From Taxillus chinensis (taxonomy: Eukaryota > Streptophyta > Magnoliopsida > Santalales > Loranthaceae), in the NCBI GenBank assembly GCA_023512835.1, contig CM042085.1, forward strand, positions 44,378,189-44,442,188: a stretch of 64,000 nucleotides of DNA. Reading direction: 5' to 3'. The position numbers were made by a program, and so were the translations under genes. The notes beneath the pieces are model-generated. The model was not told the DNA's origin. It saw only the letters and a list, made by a program, of their open reading frames with translations, and ran no database searches. This document shows, in pieces, positions 21,015 to 32,332 of the stretch. Numbering within the stretch: position 1 is the stretch's first letter; the number at the start of each line of letters is the position of its first letter.

Positions 21015-23782
21015 TCAAATCTGCAATGGCACCCAGAATCTTTCTTTCGGCGTCAATCCCGGCCATCTCGTTGATTGGAATGCTGTCTCGATCCTCCGGA
21101 TTGGTTTCACCAGCTTCGCCCTCTTCTTGAAGCCTCGCACATACTCAACCTGGTCTCCAATCCCATCGATCTTTTTATCGATGACATTCTTGAGTATTAC
21201 CAACGGATTCGTTGCACCACCGATTCCATAGCCTCTCATGTCCGCGGTGAATCCATCATCATCACTCCGGCTGTTCTCCGCGCCGCTCTTCACCTTCCTC
21301 TTGGTGAACCACAACGTCCGGATGCCGAACCGATGGTGGCTTCCATGGGGTGCACGACCAAAGGGAAGGAATACAAGGTGAAATCCTTCCAGGGTGCTTA
21401 TCGATGTATGGCGACTATTCTAAGTCGATGCCCTACGGCTCGCACATCCGCCCTGGACTCGGTTCCGTACGATCTTCTATGGCCATGTACGGCGTCTTTG
21501 AAGGTCTTCCAATGGATTGGGGGATGTTCTTATTTCGTTTGCTACAAAATGGTCTCAAAAACCATTCCTTCGGGCGCATCCTCAGCATGGTCTTCCGGCA
21601 TCTTCGTCCGGACCATTTCGCCCAAGTTGATGGTGTCTCGTTTCCCTCGGCTCTTTACCTTCGTCATCTTACGCCGGACGGGAGCATGACCGCTCGCCGA
21701 CCCAATGTAGCACTCCGCGTTCTCCCTGCCCGAACAACAAGGCGGCTGTTGGTGACCCCTCCGACAGCCAAGCCCACGAGGTCGGTTCGCACACCGATCC
21801 TCCCGGATTCGGTCCGTTCTTGCGCCCTCCCACTCACGGGCCTCCCAGCCAAGCGTCCGTGCTGAACCGTCCGAGGTTGCGGGGCCCTCTCAGCGCAGTG
21901 CGTCTAAAGCTGTTTCCTCAGCCCCCTCTGCTGCTGATGTCCCCACTCCCTCCACATCCGCTATAGCTGCTGCGGTTGATACCGTTGTTGCCGTCGCCAC
22001 CGCTGATGTCCCGGCTGCTTCTCCGGAAGCCCCCTTGCCTCCTCTACCTCAACCCCGAGATTACCTTGACCATCTCTCCGCCGTCACCTTAACGGACCTC
22101 TGGCTCCGTTTCAGCCTAGCCCACACCTCTTCCATTCCCCGACACCGATCTCCGGGTGTTTTACACCCGCAATACCCAATCCCCGGAGACTATGATCATC
22201 CGGAATCTGGACCACGGCTTTCTTACGCCGGCTGCCATTCCCGATGTGTCGTTCCCTACACCCTCCGGCCCGGTCCCTACTACCCGAAGTCCCTCTACCG
22301 CTAAGGCTGGACCCTCTTCTCCTGCCGCCGCGATTCCCGTGGTTGACTTGTCCGGTCAAAGCGGGTCTCTTGCTCCGGATGCCTCCAATGCTCCGGATGC
22401 CTCCGAGCGCTCCGGATGCCTCCGATGCTCCGGATGCTCCTGCTTCGTCGCTGCTACTCCTGCGGACTCCCTCCGCCCACCGCACTCCTGCTCCCCGTTC
22501 CTGCGGGGAATCCTCCAAAGCTCCAGAGTTAGCACTTGGGCGTGCCTCTTTTGGCACGGTCCACTTTGATGTTGTGCTTTCCGCTCACTGGACCGCCATG
22601 CCCACGCTCAAAGCGCCCAAATCTCCGCCATCGCTGCCAAAGTTGATGCCCTCGGCGCCCAACTACTCTCCGCCCTCAATGACTCCTCCACTTCCATTGA
22701 GCGAGAAAATGGATCTTGTCGCCACCTCCGTTCATTCACTATCTACTTCCTTCGCGGATCTGGCGCATACGAGTGGCTCGTCCTCCCGTTGCTTCCCGGC
22801 GATCCGCCAAACCGGGGGAGAAAGTGTCATCCGATCCGTCTACTCCTTCAGCCCCACAACCATCTTCCCGGACCGAGAAGCGGCCCGCCACTTCGGTGCC
22901 CAGGGAGTTCAAATTCCCAAACGAAGCCGCTTCTCTCAACCAAGCTTCTCTCGCACCTCGAGCTCCTCCTCCATCCTCCTCATCCGTAAGCCTGATACCT
23001 TCCTCCCATCCTATGCGGAGTTTGACCCGTCGATGCGGATGGAAGCTTGCGCAAGGCAATGAAAGCCTATCTTGCGTACCTCTTCGAGAGAAGATGTCTT
23101 TCGAAATGTATCCTTTCTCTCCGGCCGACATTCGGACTCTTTGTTCGGAAAAAGGACTCTTTACTACGAAGACATTGACAACTTCTCGAGGGCTGCTAAG
23201 ATGGAGATGAGGCAGTTTCCATCTCTTTACGAAGATGGGCACTTGTTTGAAGTTCCGCCATGTTGGAATGAGGGCTATCTTCCCAGTGTGGAGTTAATTC
23301 GGACTTACATTGGCCAGGCTCGCTGAGGATAGCAAGCCATGGAAAACTCTCTCAACCATCCTCATTCCGTACCGGATCATGTCGCCACACTTCATGATGG
23401 CTGTCTTCATGATTCGATCCAAGCGAGATGATTCTCATCGATTCTCATCGGGGTTGTGGAGCACTTCGTTAGGAAGAATCAATGGGAACCTCTGTGTCTC
23501 GGACTAACCGAGGCCGTGAAGAAAGCCGGATTATATGAAGAGTTGGGTATCACACCCCGTTCGATCGAGAAACTCAGGCGACATTCCGGGGCAAGAAGCA
23601 AGTGCCACAACAAAAGGATGGAGATAGCATGCGGAGCCTTTGTTTGTCATTTCATCAAATCGTTCTTAAGCGTGGACAAACATTGGAGCCAACACTCCAC
23701 CTTTACGATGCACGGAACAATGGAGCTAAGAGAGAAGGCAAGAACTATGATCTTCAAGTATAGTAAGCCTTATGTACCTTAG
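21015..23782 (+). pseudogene. Env-like third region of copia C
   Basis: Sirevirus elements often carry an extra open frame after pol, called env-like by position; its role is unproven. Here 21,075-21,330 encodes a compact segment (IDLFIDDILEYYQRI, VRGESIIITPAVLRAALHLP) resembling the plant-mobile-domain-like proteins found in transposons. A long proline/serine/alanine-rich segment follows (about 21,700-22,990), then a third part to 23,782 with FEVPPCWNEGYLPSVELIRT at 23,240-23,305. The reading changes frame at least five times. I see no convincing signal peptide or fusion-protein feature. Codon use and composition (proline/serine-rich) differ from pol. Confidence 0.6.
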
Positions 23783-23913
23783 TGAAAAATCTGTATTAAG
23801 GCTGATTTGTATTTAGTTGCTGATTAATGAAATTGGTTGTGTTGCGTATTACGTATGATATTCTTTTGCATCGCTTACCGGGATCGGATTACAAAGGGTT
23901 TGGGCATATCCAT

Positions 23914-23925
23914 AATTGGGGGAGA
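23914..23925 (+). other. Polypurine tract of copia C
   Basis: ATTGGGGGAGAT directly precedes the 3' LTR start TGTTGG. This is the plus-strand primer for reverse transcription and fixes the LTR boundary. Confidence 0.85.
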
Positions 23926-23926
23926 T

Positions 23927-25104
23927 TGTTGGATCAAACCCCGAATTTGGATAATGCTGATAAAGCCTTATGTAATTTGATCTGAGATCTTTTGTGTTTA
24001 TTTGATTATTGCGAAGGTATGTCACTAATCCAAAGATGCACTCGTGAGAGCAAAGCTAAGGACAGGATACATAATCCTGATCCGGACAAGAGTTAGTAGT
24101 CGTCAAACACTTGGTAAATAACCAAGTAACAAATACATACGGAATAAGGAACAATCCTACGGACTAAGAACTTAAAGGATAAGTGCGGAGTAAGGAAAAT
24201 AAGTGCGGAGTAAGGAAAATAGATGCGGAGTAAAGAAACCAGATGCGGAGTAAGGAATCCGGACTTATTACTCGCCCGGAGTAAGGAACTTACATACGGA
24301 GTAAGGAACTTACATGCGGAGTAAGGAACTTACATACGGAGTAAGGAACTTACATGCGGAGTAAGGAACCTACATGCGGAGTAAGGAACTTACATGCGGA
24401 GTAAGGAAGCGCCGACACGGACTAAGGATTCCAAGTCTTGAATAGATACGGAGTAAGCAACCATCGACACGGAGTAAGGTTCCGAGCTTCATTAACTACG
24501 GAGTAAGGAAAATTACACCGGACCAAGAAGACACTTGCTCCAACAAAACCGCATTTAAAGTTATCGGCTCGTGCTGTCCGATGTAAGACGAATGCATTTA
24601 GAACAAGAAGAATCTTACACGTGGATCATCCGGATATGTGGACACAACCTTAATTGTATCTCGGAACTCACAAAGACACTTATACTCTTCAAATCCAAGA
24701 TCTTGAGCTCCACAATCCCAGCGAGTCAAGGCACAGACAGTTACGAGGGATAGTTAGTTTGAACGCATTCCGGAACTTCAAGTTCCAAGGTTGTCTCTTA
24801 GGAATGTTTTGTATAAATATTCATACTTATACTTCATGTACATGAGTGCTTAGGTGGGCAAAAATAGAAAAGGAACTTGGCTAGTGTGTGAGTTCATTAT
24901 TGTAAACAGAGTGTAAGAGAGTGTTTGCTTCTATTTTGTTGTAATCACCTTGTGATAATAAAACAAAATACTTCCACTATCTGGTTATCTTCCGCAGTGA
25001 TTCTATCACTTAAACTAGATAAGTCTTTGTGTCTTGAGAGAAAAGAAAGAGTTCGAATAAGAGCCTATTCACCCCCCCCCCCTTTAGGCTCCAAGGGACC
25101 ATCA
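23927..25104 (+). repeat. 3' LTR of copia C
   Basis: About 1,178 bp with canonical TG and CA ends, followed by the CCCTC target duplication. The TATA box is at 24,811-24,820 and the tandem array at 24,138-24,513. Differences from the 5' LTR are few; many are one-base gains or losses at CAG or CTG (for example GCGAAGG at 24,011 against GCAGAAGG at 12,543, and TTCCGCAG near 24,990 against TTCCTGCGG near 13,519). Confidence 0.93.
24138..24513 (+). repeat. 20-bp tandem array in the 3' LTR of copia C
   Basis: Same array as at 12,670-13,045, with the same unit order, so unit number has not changed since insertion. That also supports a recent insertion date. Confidence 0.9.
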
Positions 25105-25232
25105 CCCTCTCACAAGGTGTGCCAACAACAACGCATGTCCTCCAGCAGACTGCCCCGCACCCGAGCCCTCATGGGCAGATGACTCATCAGCCACTGCCCC
25201 TGACGCACATGTCGCTCTCCTCGGTGGCATTC
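25105..25232 (-). pseudogene. Gypsy B gag N-terminal end
   Basis: The minus-strand start at about 25,232 reads MPPRRATCA and continues to the copia C insertion at 25,104, then resumes at 12,456. A short basic and alanine/glycine/serine-rich N-terminus is usual in Tekay gag. Confidence 0.65.
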
Positions 25233-25686
25233 TTACTACACAAAGTAAGAAAGACAATCGTCAAAACGCATTCATAATCTATCGTGTGTCACTACCTCTA
25301 CCCCATCTATCAATTTCTACCATCACATGGCATGTCACACATACATTACATCAATCCACATTATACACAGCTTATTCCACATTGCACACAGCTCAAACAA
25401 ACAAGGACTTTTCCTTGTCATCATGCTCAAGGTATTCCAAGAAAATCCAGAGTTGCACATTTTAAACTTTATCACAGTTTAGCACACATAGACAACAAAT
25501 GCAACTAGTGCCCTAATGCCAACGCATGCAAATCCTACCTCAGGTCTGGACTACCCCAAGTACACCTTAGAGGCTCAAAGAGGACCATGTTGATCAGGCA
25601 CGTCCCTCCAGGCTCCTCCAAAGGACTTAAGATAACTAGATCCGCCCACTACCCTAGGCCAATTAGACCATGCTCTGATATCATAT
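25233..25686 (-). other. Gypsy B leader with primer-binding site
   Basis: Untranslated leader between LTR and gag. At 25,671-25,683 the minus strand reads TGATATCAGAGCA, one base off the initiator methionine tRNA site, three bases from the LTR. CAG is intact here. Confidence 0.75.
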
Positions 25687-26739
25687 TGTTACGCACCAGA
25701 TTCCCAACCCAAGGAAACTGGTTTGTGACTCCCCTTTATCCACCCAGTGAGCAAGGGGTTGATATACAACATCCCACGCAAGACATCGTACACATACACA
25801 ACAGAAATTCGCAAAGACGCAAATTAATATCTTTATTCATTTCAAACCACAATAAACGTTTAAAACCAAACCACATGCCTTTATTACATTCAAATCTTGT
25901 TTTCAACCTCTCCCCACTGGGGTTACATCAATTTCCTCAAAAGAACAATTGAACGAAACAATAAAATAAATACGGTCTTCCACCTCGGGGTTCCACCTAG
26001 CGCCTATAGGTTCCTGAAAGAAAACACATCACAGAAGGAGGGGTGAGCAACCACAACTCAGTAGGGATCATGTCTCCCCAACCCATCTCATGCTCCTAGC
26101 ATCTACATGAGGACGTGCACAAGTGCAGTGTAGTGACAATAAGATATAAGCAGTTGATAATCCAGTCAAGTGTCAACACACAAGTCACAAGTACAACCTT
26201 TGCCACAACCACATAGGCTAGCATATCCACAGCCACACAGGCTAACATTTCCACAGCCACACAGGCTAACATAAATAGTCCCGGGCTTCCACAACCACCG
26301 GGTGTACCAACAAACACACAACACACAAAGCCACACAGACATAACATCAAACACATGATTTGCATAGTCTCATAGGCATAACATCGAACACATAGCGTGC
26401 ACACATACACAGGCTCTCAAACTTAGTCACACGAGACATAAAATCGAACACCTAGCAGGCATAGCCACACGATCATAAAAACAAACACTTAGCATGCGTA
26501 ATCCCCAGCCTCACGAGCTTATATACAAATATCCAAGCAAATACGCCATTGAAGGCCAACATCCATATAGGAGAGCACACCTATATGGATTTACAACAGA
26601 CTATACAACAGACTGCCTATCACAAGGCCAAAACCCCGGGATAGTTTCAAGGAGGAACGGAACCCCTACCTCTGGAAGATCCTCCCATGCTAGATGCCGT
26701 CCACCCACGTTAGACACTCCAAGAAGAACCAGGAGCTCT

Positions 26740-26775
<36 letters not shown>

Positions 26776-27339
26776 GATGACTGGGTGGCTAACCAAATGA
26801 AGAACTCCAAACCTAAGAGACCTCCACCTCTTTATATTGACATCACAACATCAAAATGACGTAGTTTTGATTAAGTGAATCCCAAGCATCAAAATGATGT
26901 AGTTTTGATGGAACAAAGCTACAACCTTCCCGCATCTACACAAGACAAAATACCCGAATTCCAACATGCCCCTTTAAGAAAAGATGATTAGAATCACAAA
27001 ACCAAGGTGATGGTGCAAAAACATGGTTGCACGCCTTAATGCACGTCATATCCCCATATCACGTGCAGCTCCAAATGATGTGAAATTCTACCCCAAGCTT
27101 CCTTGAATCATGTAGAAGGCAAGCATGCAATAAAAACCTTGCACGTGATAATGCCCCATTTCACGTGCACTCTATTTCTGCCTCCCTAGGCTGCCCTCTT
27201 TCGTCAAAAGTTCCCTATTTGATAAATAAAATGATTTGGCTGAAGTCCATGAGTAGAAGTTCCCCAAAAACTGAAAAATTGCCATTCAAAAGGCAAAACT
27301 GTGACTAACTCCACACATCCCAAAACAGGGGTCATTACA
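25687..27339 (-). repeat. 5' LTR of gypsy B
   Basis: About 1,653 bp, homologous to 1,413-3,074. In minus orientation it starts TGTAATGACC and ends GCGTAACA, canonical. Relative to the left copy it has more TG or CA where the left has CG, and a shorter CT run (26,744-26,773). The right flank AGATC is the likely target duplication. Confidence 0.9.
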
Positions 27340-27952
27340 AGATCGTACGATCTAAGGGGGAGCAAAAGCTTCATCTATTACTTCCGTAATAACCCCCTGA
27401 TATGTCTCAGATGCTCTTCCCTCTAAACTCTCACTTTTGGATCTGATTGGGTATGCATTGTTGAATTGGAATTGTGGCATGATTGAATGTTTTTGTTTCT
27501 TCAACTATGCATTTTAATATGATAATCAATTGATTGTTTCTGGCATGTGTTCTTTAATCTATTCTCACTCATGAATCTTAATTTGGGCAAATCATATAAA
27601 TTTAATTCATTTTAACTACGTCGTTCAGCATGAAGGTCTTACTATCTTGACCAATATGAACTTCGTGTTTCTTATCTGACATATGCTTTGATTTTAGTAA
27701 ATATGATCCTTAACTCGTATGTATGTGTCTCGTTTCATTTTTAAATGCATAAGCTCAGATTATTTTAGTTCTGATTATGCTGACTTTCTATATCTATTTA
27801 TATCTGTACTAATCCCAACCTGTTAAGTCTTCTGTTATTTTAGTTTATCTTTGTGAAGCTACAGGTTCAGATTCTCTTGCATTTTAACCAATAAATATCT
27901 TGTTTGATGTCTCGGATTTGAAGCGTTGTGGTACTTCTTTTCTTTTCGACTT
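27340..27952 (+). mobile_element. Copia A, right piece
   Basis: Continuation of copia A after gypsy B: the second polypurine block (CTAAGGGGGAGCAAAAG near 27,351, then AACCCCCTGATATGTCTC), then sequence aligning with copia C 19,985-20,510 up to GGATTTGAAGCGTTGTGG at 27,915. It is cut at about 27,952 by copia F. Its env-like region and 3' LTR are not found. Confidence 0.8.
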
Positions 27953-29110
27953 CAGACAAAGAAAGAGAATCAAGCTCTTGAAAGCTCGTAAACCATTTCC
28001 TGTTTGGACACATATGATATGAACAACCGGAATCAAGAATCCATTTGTCTACCTGGATGATTGTTGGCAAAACTGAAAAGCTAAATCTTCCAAATCATCA
28101 TTTCCTTTTGCAACATTTGCAACTGATTTGTCTATTTTTGGACAATCTTTTCTTCCAATGCCCTTTTTGATGACATTAGGCACATTCATCTTTCGTCAGG
28201 CTATCTTGTTGATTCTCGTCTCGATCTCGAGCGAGATTTATTTCACCTGCTAGATCTCCCTAATCTCCTTTCGTCAAGTCCCTAATCTTTCTAATCTTTG
28301 TTTCTATACTCATTATTCACCAAAGCATTAAAAATATCTATAAATTTAACCACATCTTTTCCATACAACGAGTGGTGGTTAAATGATCATAGCTTTTCGG
28401 GGAGAGAATTCAATAATAACAGCGATTTATCTTCATCAACAATTTCAACATCTAAGTTTTGTAGATCAGCCAAAATTTTGTTAAAATTAGTGAGATGTTC
28501 AATCATAGGCATCTCTTATACTGGAAATGGAGGAGCTTCTTCTTCAGGCATAGTCGATTCTCTACACTCTGTTATATATTTGTTTTCTAGCTTTTTCCAA
28601 AGACTTGAAGCCATAGTCTCTTTTATAATGAAATACTTTTGGTCCTTGTCAATGCATAGCCAGATAGTGCCACAGGCTTGACAGTTCACATAGTTCCAAT
28701 CTTCATCATAAATATTCACTGATTTGGTTCCCAATATAATATCTGACCCTTCACGGAATAACAAATCTATGACTTCGCATTGCCACATGCCAAAGTTATT
28801 TGTAGCATTAAATTTTTTTAATATCAAATTTTGTATTTGAAATTGAACATCTTTGCCACAAACTACTGGTGGAAGTTGAAGGTTGCATGTCACCTTCTTT
28901 TGGGTCATTTATCGTTCTTTAGGACTTCACGAAAAATAAAAAATATTTTTAGAGCAAGGAATTTGCCAAAAGTGATGGTGCAGTTGCATCCGGAACAACT
29001 GAAAACCTTATGAACCAATATTATTGTTATTCCCAATGTGAGTTGTTGAGAGTTAGCATAGCTGATTGTGTTGACATTGTTATCAACCACAGTGCTGTCA
29101 GCCACAATCC
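27953..29110 (-). pseudogene. Copia F fragment: protease and gag
   Basis: Right to left: gag begins at 28,908 (MTQKKVTCNLQLP) with LKKFNATNNFGMWQCEV and SSLWKKLENKY. A CCHC knuckle near 28,140-28,195 (CHQKGHWKK) has a stop inside it and its last cysteine changed. The protease segment WILDSGCSYHMCPNRKW lies at 27,957-28,050. Integrase and beyond are missing at the junction with copia A. To the right, 28,909-29,110 is a leader-like stretch with no PBS. The gag type differs from C and G, so this is another copia lineage. Confidence 0.75.
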
Positions 29111-30688
29111 TTGTTGTCAACCTTAAATGAAGATAGAGGTAGACATCCATTCAAGACCAAATTGCACCATATAAAAGAGGAGGTCCAGAGAAGCAGATAT
29201 CAACTGCACGGCTGACAGTTTATCCAGCCATGCACATATAATTGTGAAGCAATCCAGAGATTTTTGGCTCCAAATGGTACCAAATTTTACCCATGGATAG
29301 AAGACTTCAGATCTACAAGTTTGCTTTTGACCTTGAGTCATTTTGAGCTCTATACAAAAAATTATGGTCCATATACATGTGAACGGATGATAGTTTCTCC
29401 AACCATGCACATATAATCATAGGACTGTGTAGACTTTTTGAGCTCCAATTTGCACCAAATTTTACCCATGGATAGATAGCTTCAAGGTCTACAAGTTTGC
29501 TTTTGACTTAAAGTCGTTTTGAGCTCAGACATAAAGTTATGGGCCATATACATCTGAATGGTTCACAGTACACCCAGCTGTGCAACTATTTTGAGCTCCA
29601 AATAGCACCAAATTTGCTTTTAACCTCAAGTCATTTTGAGCACTGTAGAAGAAGTTATAGGCAATCTACTCACATGAGACGTGCAAATATAATTGTGAGG
29701 ACGTGCAAACTTTTTTTAGCTCTAAAAGTCACCATATTTTACCAGTAGATAGAGGACTTCAATATCTACAACTTTACTTTTGACCTCAAGTGAATTTGAG
29801 TACTATAGAGGGAGTTATGGTCAAAATACCAACATCAGCACATGCGATCGGAGTTCACTAGATGAATGGATGAGATTTGTTGACTTAGGTGAGCTTGATC
29901 CAATAGCTAAGACAATTTCACTTAAATGAGATTGATCCAATGGCTGAGATAAAGTAGAGAAAGAGATCAATGGTTGAGGCATGGCTGCTGAAATTAGGTT
30001 AACATCTTATTTGAATGGCTAATCCTATGGTTGGCTAATCCAAGGGCCAGGGTTTAATGAAGGAAGATGTAGGGTTTTTGGATTAAGAAACCAAGGTTGT
30101 GGTGGTTGTGCAGTGTGTGTGAGAGAAGAGAGAACTAGAGAGAAAGAGAAGATCAGAGGAGATAGAGGAGTAGCTCTTGGTGTTTACAGAATCCATCTTG
30201 ACGAGCTTGTTGACTGTGACATCAAAGAGAAGATCACGAACTAGTCTGTTGATGTACTCGATCGAGAGAATAGTGTAAAAACTTATCCGTGTGGGTTGGT
30301 ACTATTCTCTTTTATATTCATTCTTATTATTATCTTTGTAAAACCATTACCAATGAGGTTATTGGTGATTATCGTTGTTGTTGAAATTGGGTAGTGAACC
30401 CTAAATTCTGTAAGGTGGTGAACCTTGGATAGCAGTGTGTTATTCAAAATTTCTAGTGGAGATTCTATGGTTAGCAAATTGCTAATCACGCCGTGGACGT
30501 AGCTCTACAAATTGTAGAGTGAATCACGTAATTGCTGTGTGTTTTTGTCTTTGTTGTTTTTTTGTTTGGCGTACAAATACACAGAATTTGGAATAGTTTG
30601 AGGTGATCATCACGGGTAAAAGAAAAAGATAAAATTTTCATTGATACACTGATTCACCCCCCCTCTCAGTGCGTGACTGGGACTTTCA
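29111..30688 (+). repeat. LTR of copia G
   Basis: The right end is firm: ACTTTCA at 30,688, then a primer-binding site, with a C-rich run (about 30,656-30,664) just before it as in related LTRs. The left end is not certain; TGTTGTCAACC at 29,111 is the best TG candidate. Between 29,145 and 29,830 about four diverged copies of a roughly 175-bp unit occur (ACCAAATTTTACCCATGG at 29,278 and 29,453; the third copy is shortened). No second LTR is present. Confidence 0.6.
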
Positions 30689-30690
30689 AT

Positions 30691-30702
30691 TGGTATTAGA
30701 GC
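30691..30702 (+). other. Primer-binding site of copia G
   Basis: TGGTATTAGAGC, one transition (C to T) from the initiator methionine tRNA site TGGTATCAGAGC, two bases after the LTR end. Confidence 0.75.
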
Positions 30703-30775
30703 AAGGTTAAACTTGATAAGCTTAACAACCTGGGTTTAGATCTGCACAAGGGGTATTTGTTTTTATTTGTGTATA

Positions 30776-32332
30776 ATGGATTTTTCTGGTATGAGTATTG
30801 GAACATGTACCAAGTTTTGATGGTACAAACTATCGAGAGATGGAAAGGTAGGATATTGAAATATCTTGTCGCTCAATGTATTTTTGTTTTGAAGCTATAA
30901 CTACCAAGTATACATGTCAAAAGAGCCCGATATCCTGGAATGATGCTGATCGAAGAAGTTATGAGGCTGATGCTAAGGCACAACACTTTATTGTGACTGC
31001 CTTATCTCTGAGAATGAATATTCAAGGGTGTTACAAGTGTGACACAACTTTTGATATGTGGAACAAACTGAAGAGTGTTCATGAAGGTGACACTAAGGTT
31101 GGAGAGGCTAAGTTACGAGGTATACAAAGCTCAATATGAAGCTTTGACGATGACCGAAAATGATTAACTGGAAGACTTTTTTTAATCGAGTCATGACATA
31201 ATCAATCTATGTAGAGGGCATGGTTATGAGATTAGTGACTCCGAAATTATAAGGAAGATATTGAGATCATTGTCGGCTGTGTACAATCCCAAGGTATCAA
31301 CTATAGAAGAAAGTGGACAATATGAGACCATGACATTGGATGGATTAAAAGCACATTAGTTGCATATGAGATGAGGGTAGCAAGGCTATGGTGAACCTTT
31401 AAAGAAAAAGAAAGAGGAGTCACCGAGATAGTTTTTCATGCCAAAAAAGGGAAAAGCTAAACTTATCCAAGAAGACATGTCTTCCAAGTGGAGATAATAC
31501 TGATAAAGAAGAAGAGTTTCTATAGGCTTTGTTATCTAGAAAATTCAGAAATAAGACAAGTCTGAAAAGCAAAGGAAAGGATAAGTCTACCTTCACATGC
31601 TTCAATTGTGGAGGCCGATTGAGGACATTTTGCTCAAGAGTGTCCAAGTGAGAAGATGGATACTAAGGAGAGAAATGTTGATGATAATCAGTATAGGAAG
31701 AAGAAGCCACACTTCAGAAGAAGAGCAAACAAACAAGCAGAAGGTTTGAACAAACTAAGAAACTATCGTAGTGCTATTTTGGATGATTCAAGTTCAAACT
31801 GAGGAGGAGGCATCGGATGCTATTGAAGAACAAGTTTTCATGGTGTCCATGTACCAACAAAGTCAGGAAGAAGATGAACCTTCAAAAGAGGGAAGACTGC
31901 GAAGAGGAAGAACTAGAATATGACTTTGGAGAAGAATTGAATCGAGCTCTAAAGAAGATTATAGAACAAAGGGCCACAATTAAATCTATGAAGAAAGAGA
32001 AGAAAGTTGTTGAAGCTCTTTATGATAATTCTAGAAATCGTTGATGGAATCAAAAGTGAAGATTGAAGAGTAGATCAAGACTATAGATGATCTCACTAAA
32101 GAACTTGAATCAAGAAGATTAAATGCTGAGCAGTTGGAGGCTGAGGTTTGTGAGCTTAGGATGTAGTTGCAAAAGAAAGAGTCTACAAATCCAGAAAGCT
32201 CAAAAGCAAGGGAAATCAGTAATGATGATCAAGAAGCCAAAATCAAAGGCAAATGCAGTGAAATCACCAAAGAGGTTTCAAAGCAAGTTGAAAAGCCAAA
32301 GGCCACAATGAATCAGAAGAAGACTACCATTG
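30776..32332 (+). pseudogene. Copia G gag
   Basis: The start at 30,776 (MDFSGMSIGT) is followed by a UBN2 gag core (WNDADRRSYEADAKAQ, FDMWNKLKSVHEGD at 30,940-31,100) and, in other frames, ILRSLSAVYNPKV (31,250). The CCHC knuckle at 31,590-31,650 reads CFNCGG, then frameshifts before its GHFAQEC half. A glutamate-rich coiled-coil part covers 31,850-32,300 (EELNRALKKIIEQRATIKS). There are at least five frame breaks. At 32,332 it stops abruptly at foreign sequence, so protease and the rest are lost. Confidence 0.75.

Larger units (their letters stand above)
12457..25104 (+). mobile_element. Copia C, complete Sirevirus-type Ty1/copia with env-like region
   Basis: A 12.6-kb element with both LTRs, PBS, gag, protease-integrase-RT-RNase H in copia order, a long post-pol region with two polypurine blocks, an env-like region and a terminal polypurine tract. 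The size, extra 3' region and repeated polypurine blocks fit the Sirevirus/Maximus lineage. It lies in the gag of gypsy B, with the exact 5-bp duplication CCCTC at 12,452-12,456 and 25,105-25,109. Every coding block is interrupted, so in this sequence it is not autonomous, yet the LTRs stay very similar, which argues for a young insertion and makes heavy decay of the interior suspicious. Confidence 0.92.

Noticed and set aside
21015..23782. True envelope protein in copia C
   Set aside because: No visible signal peptide or fusion-type arrangement; the first part looks like a transposon mobile-domain protein. Env-like is used by position only.
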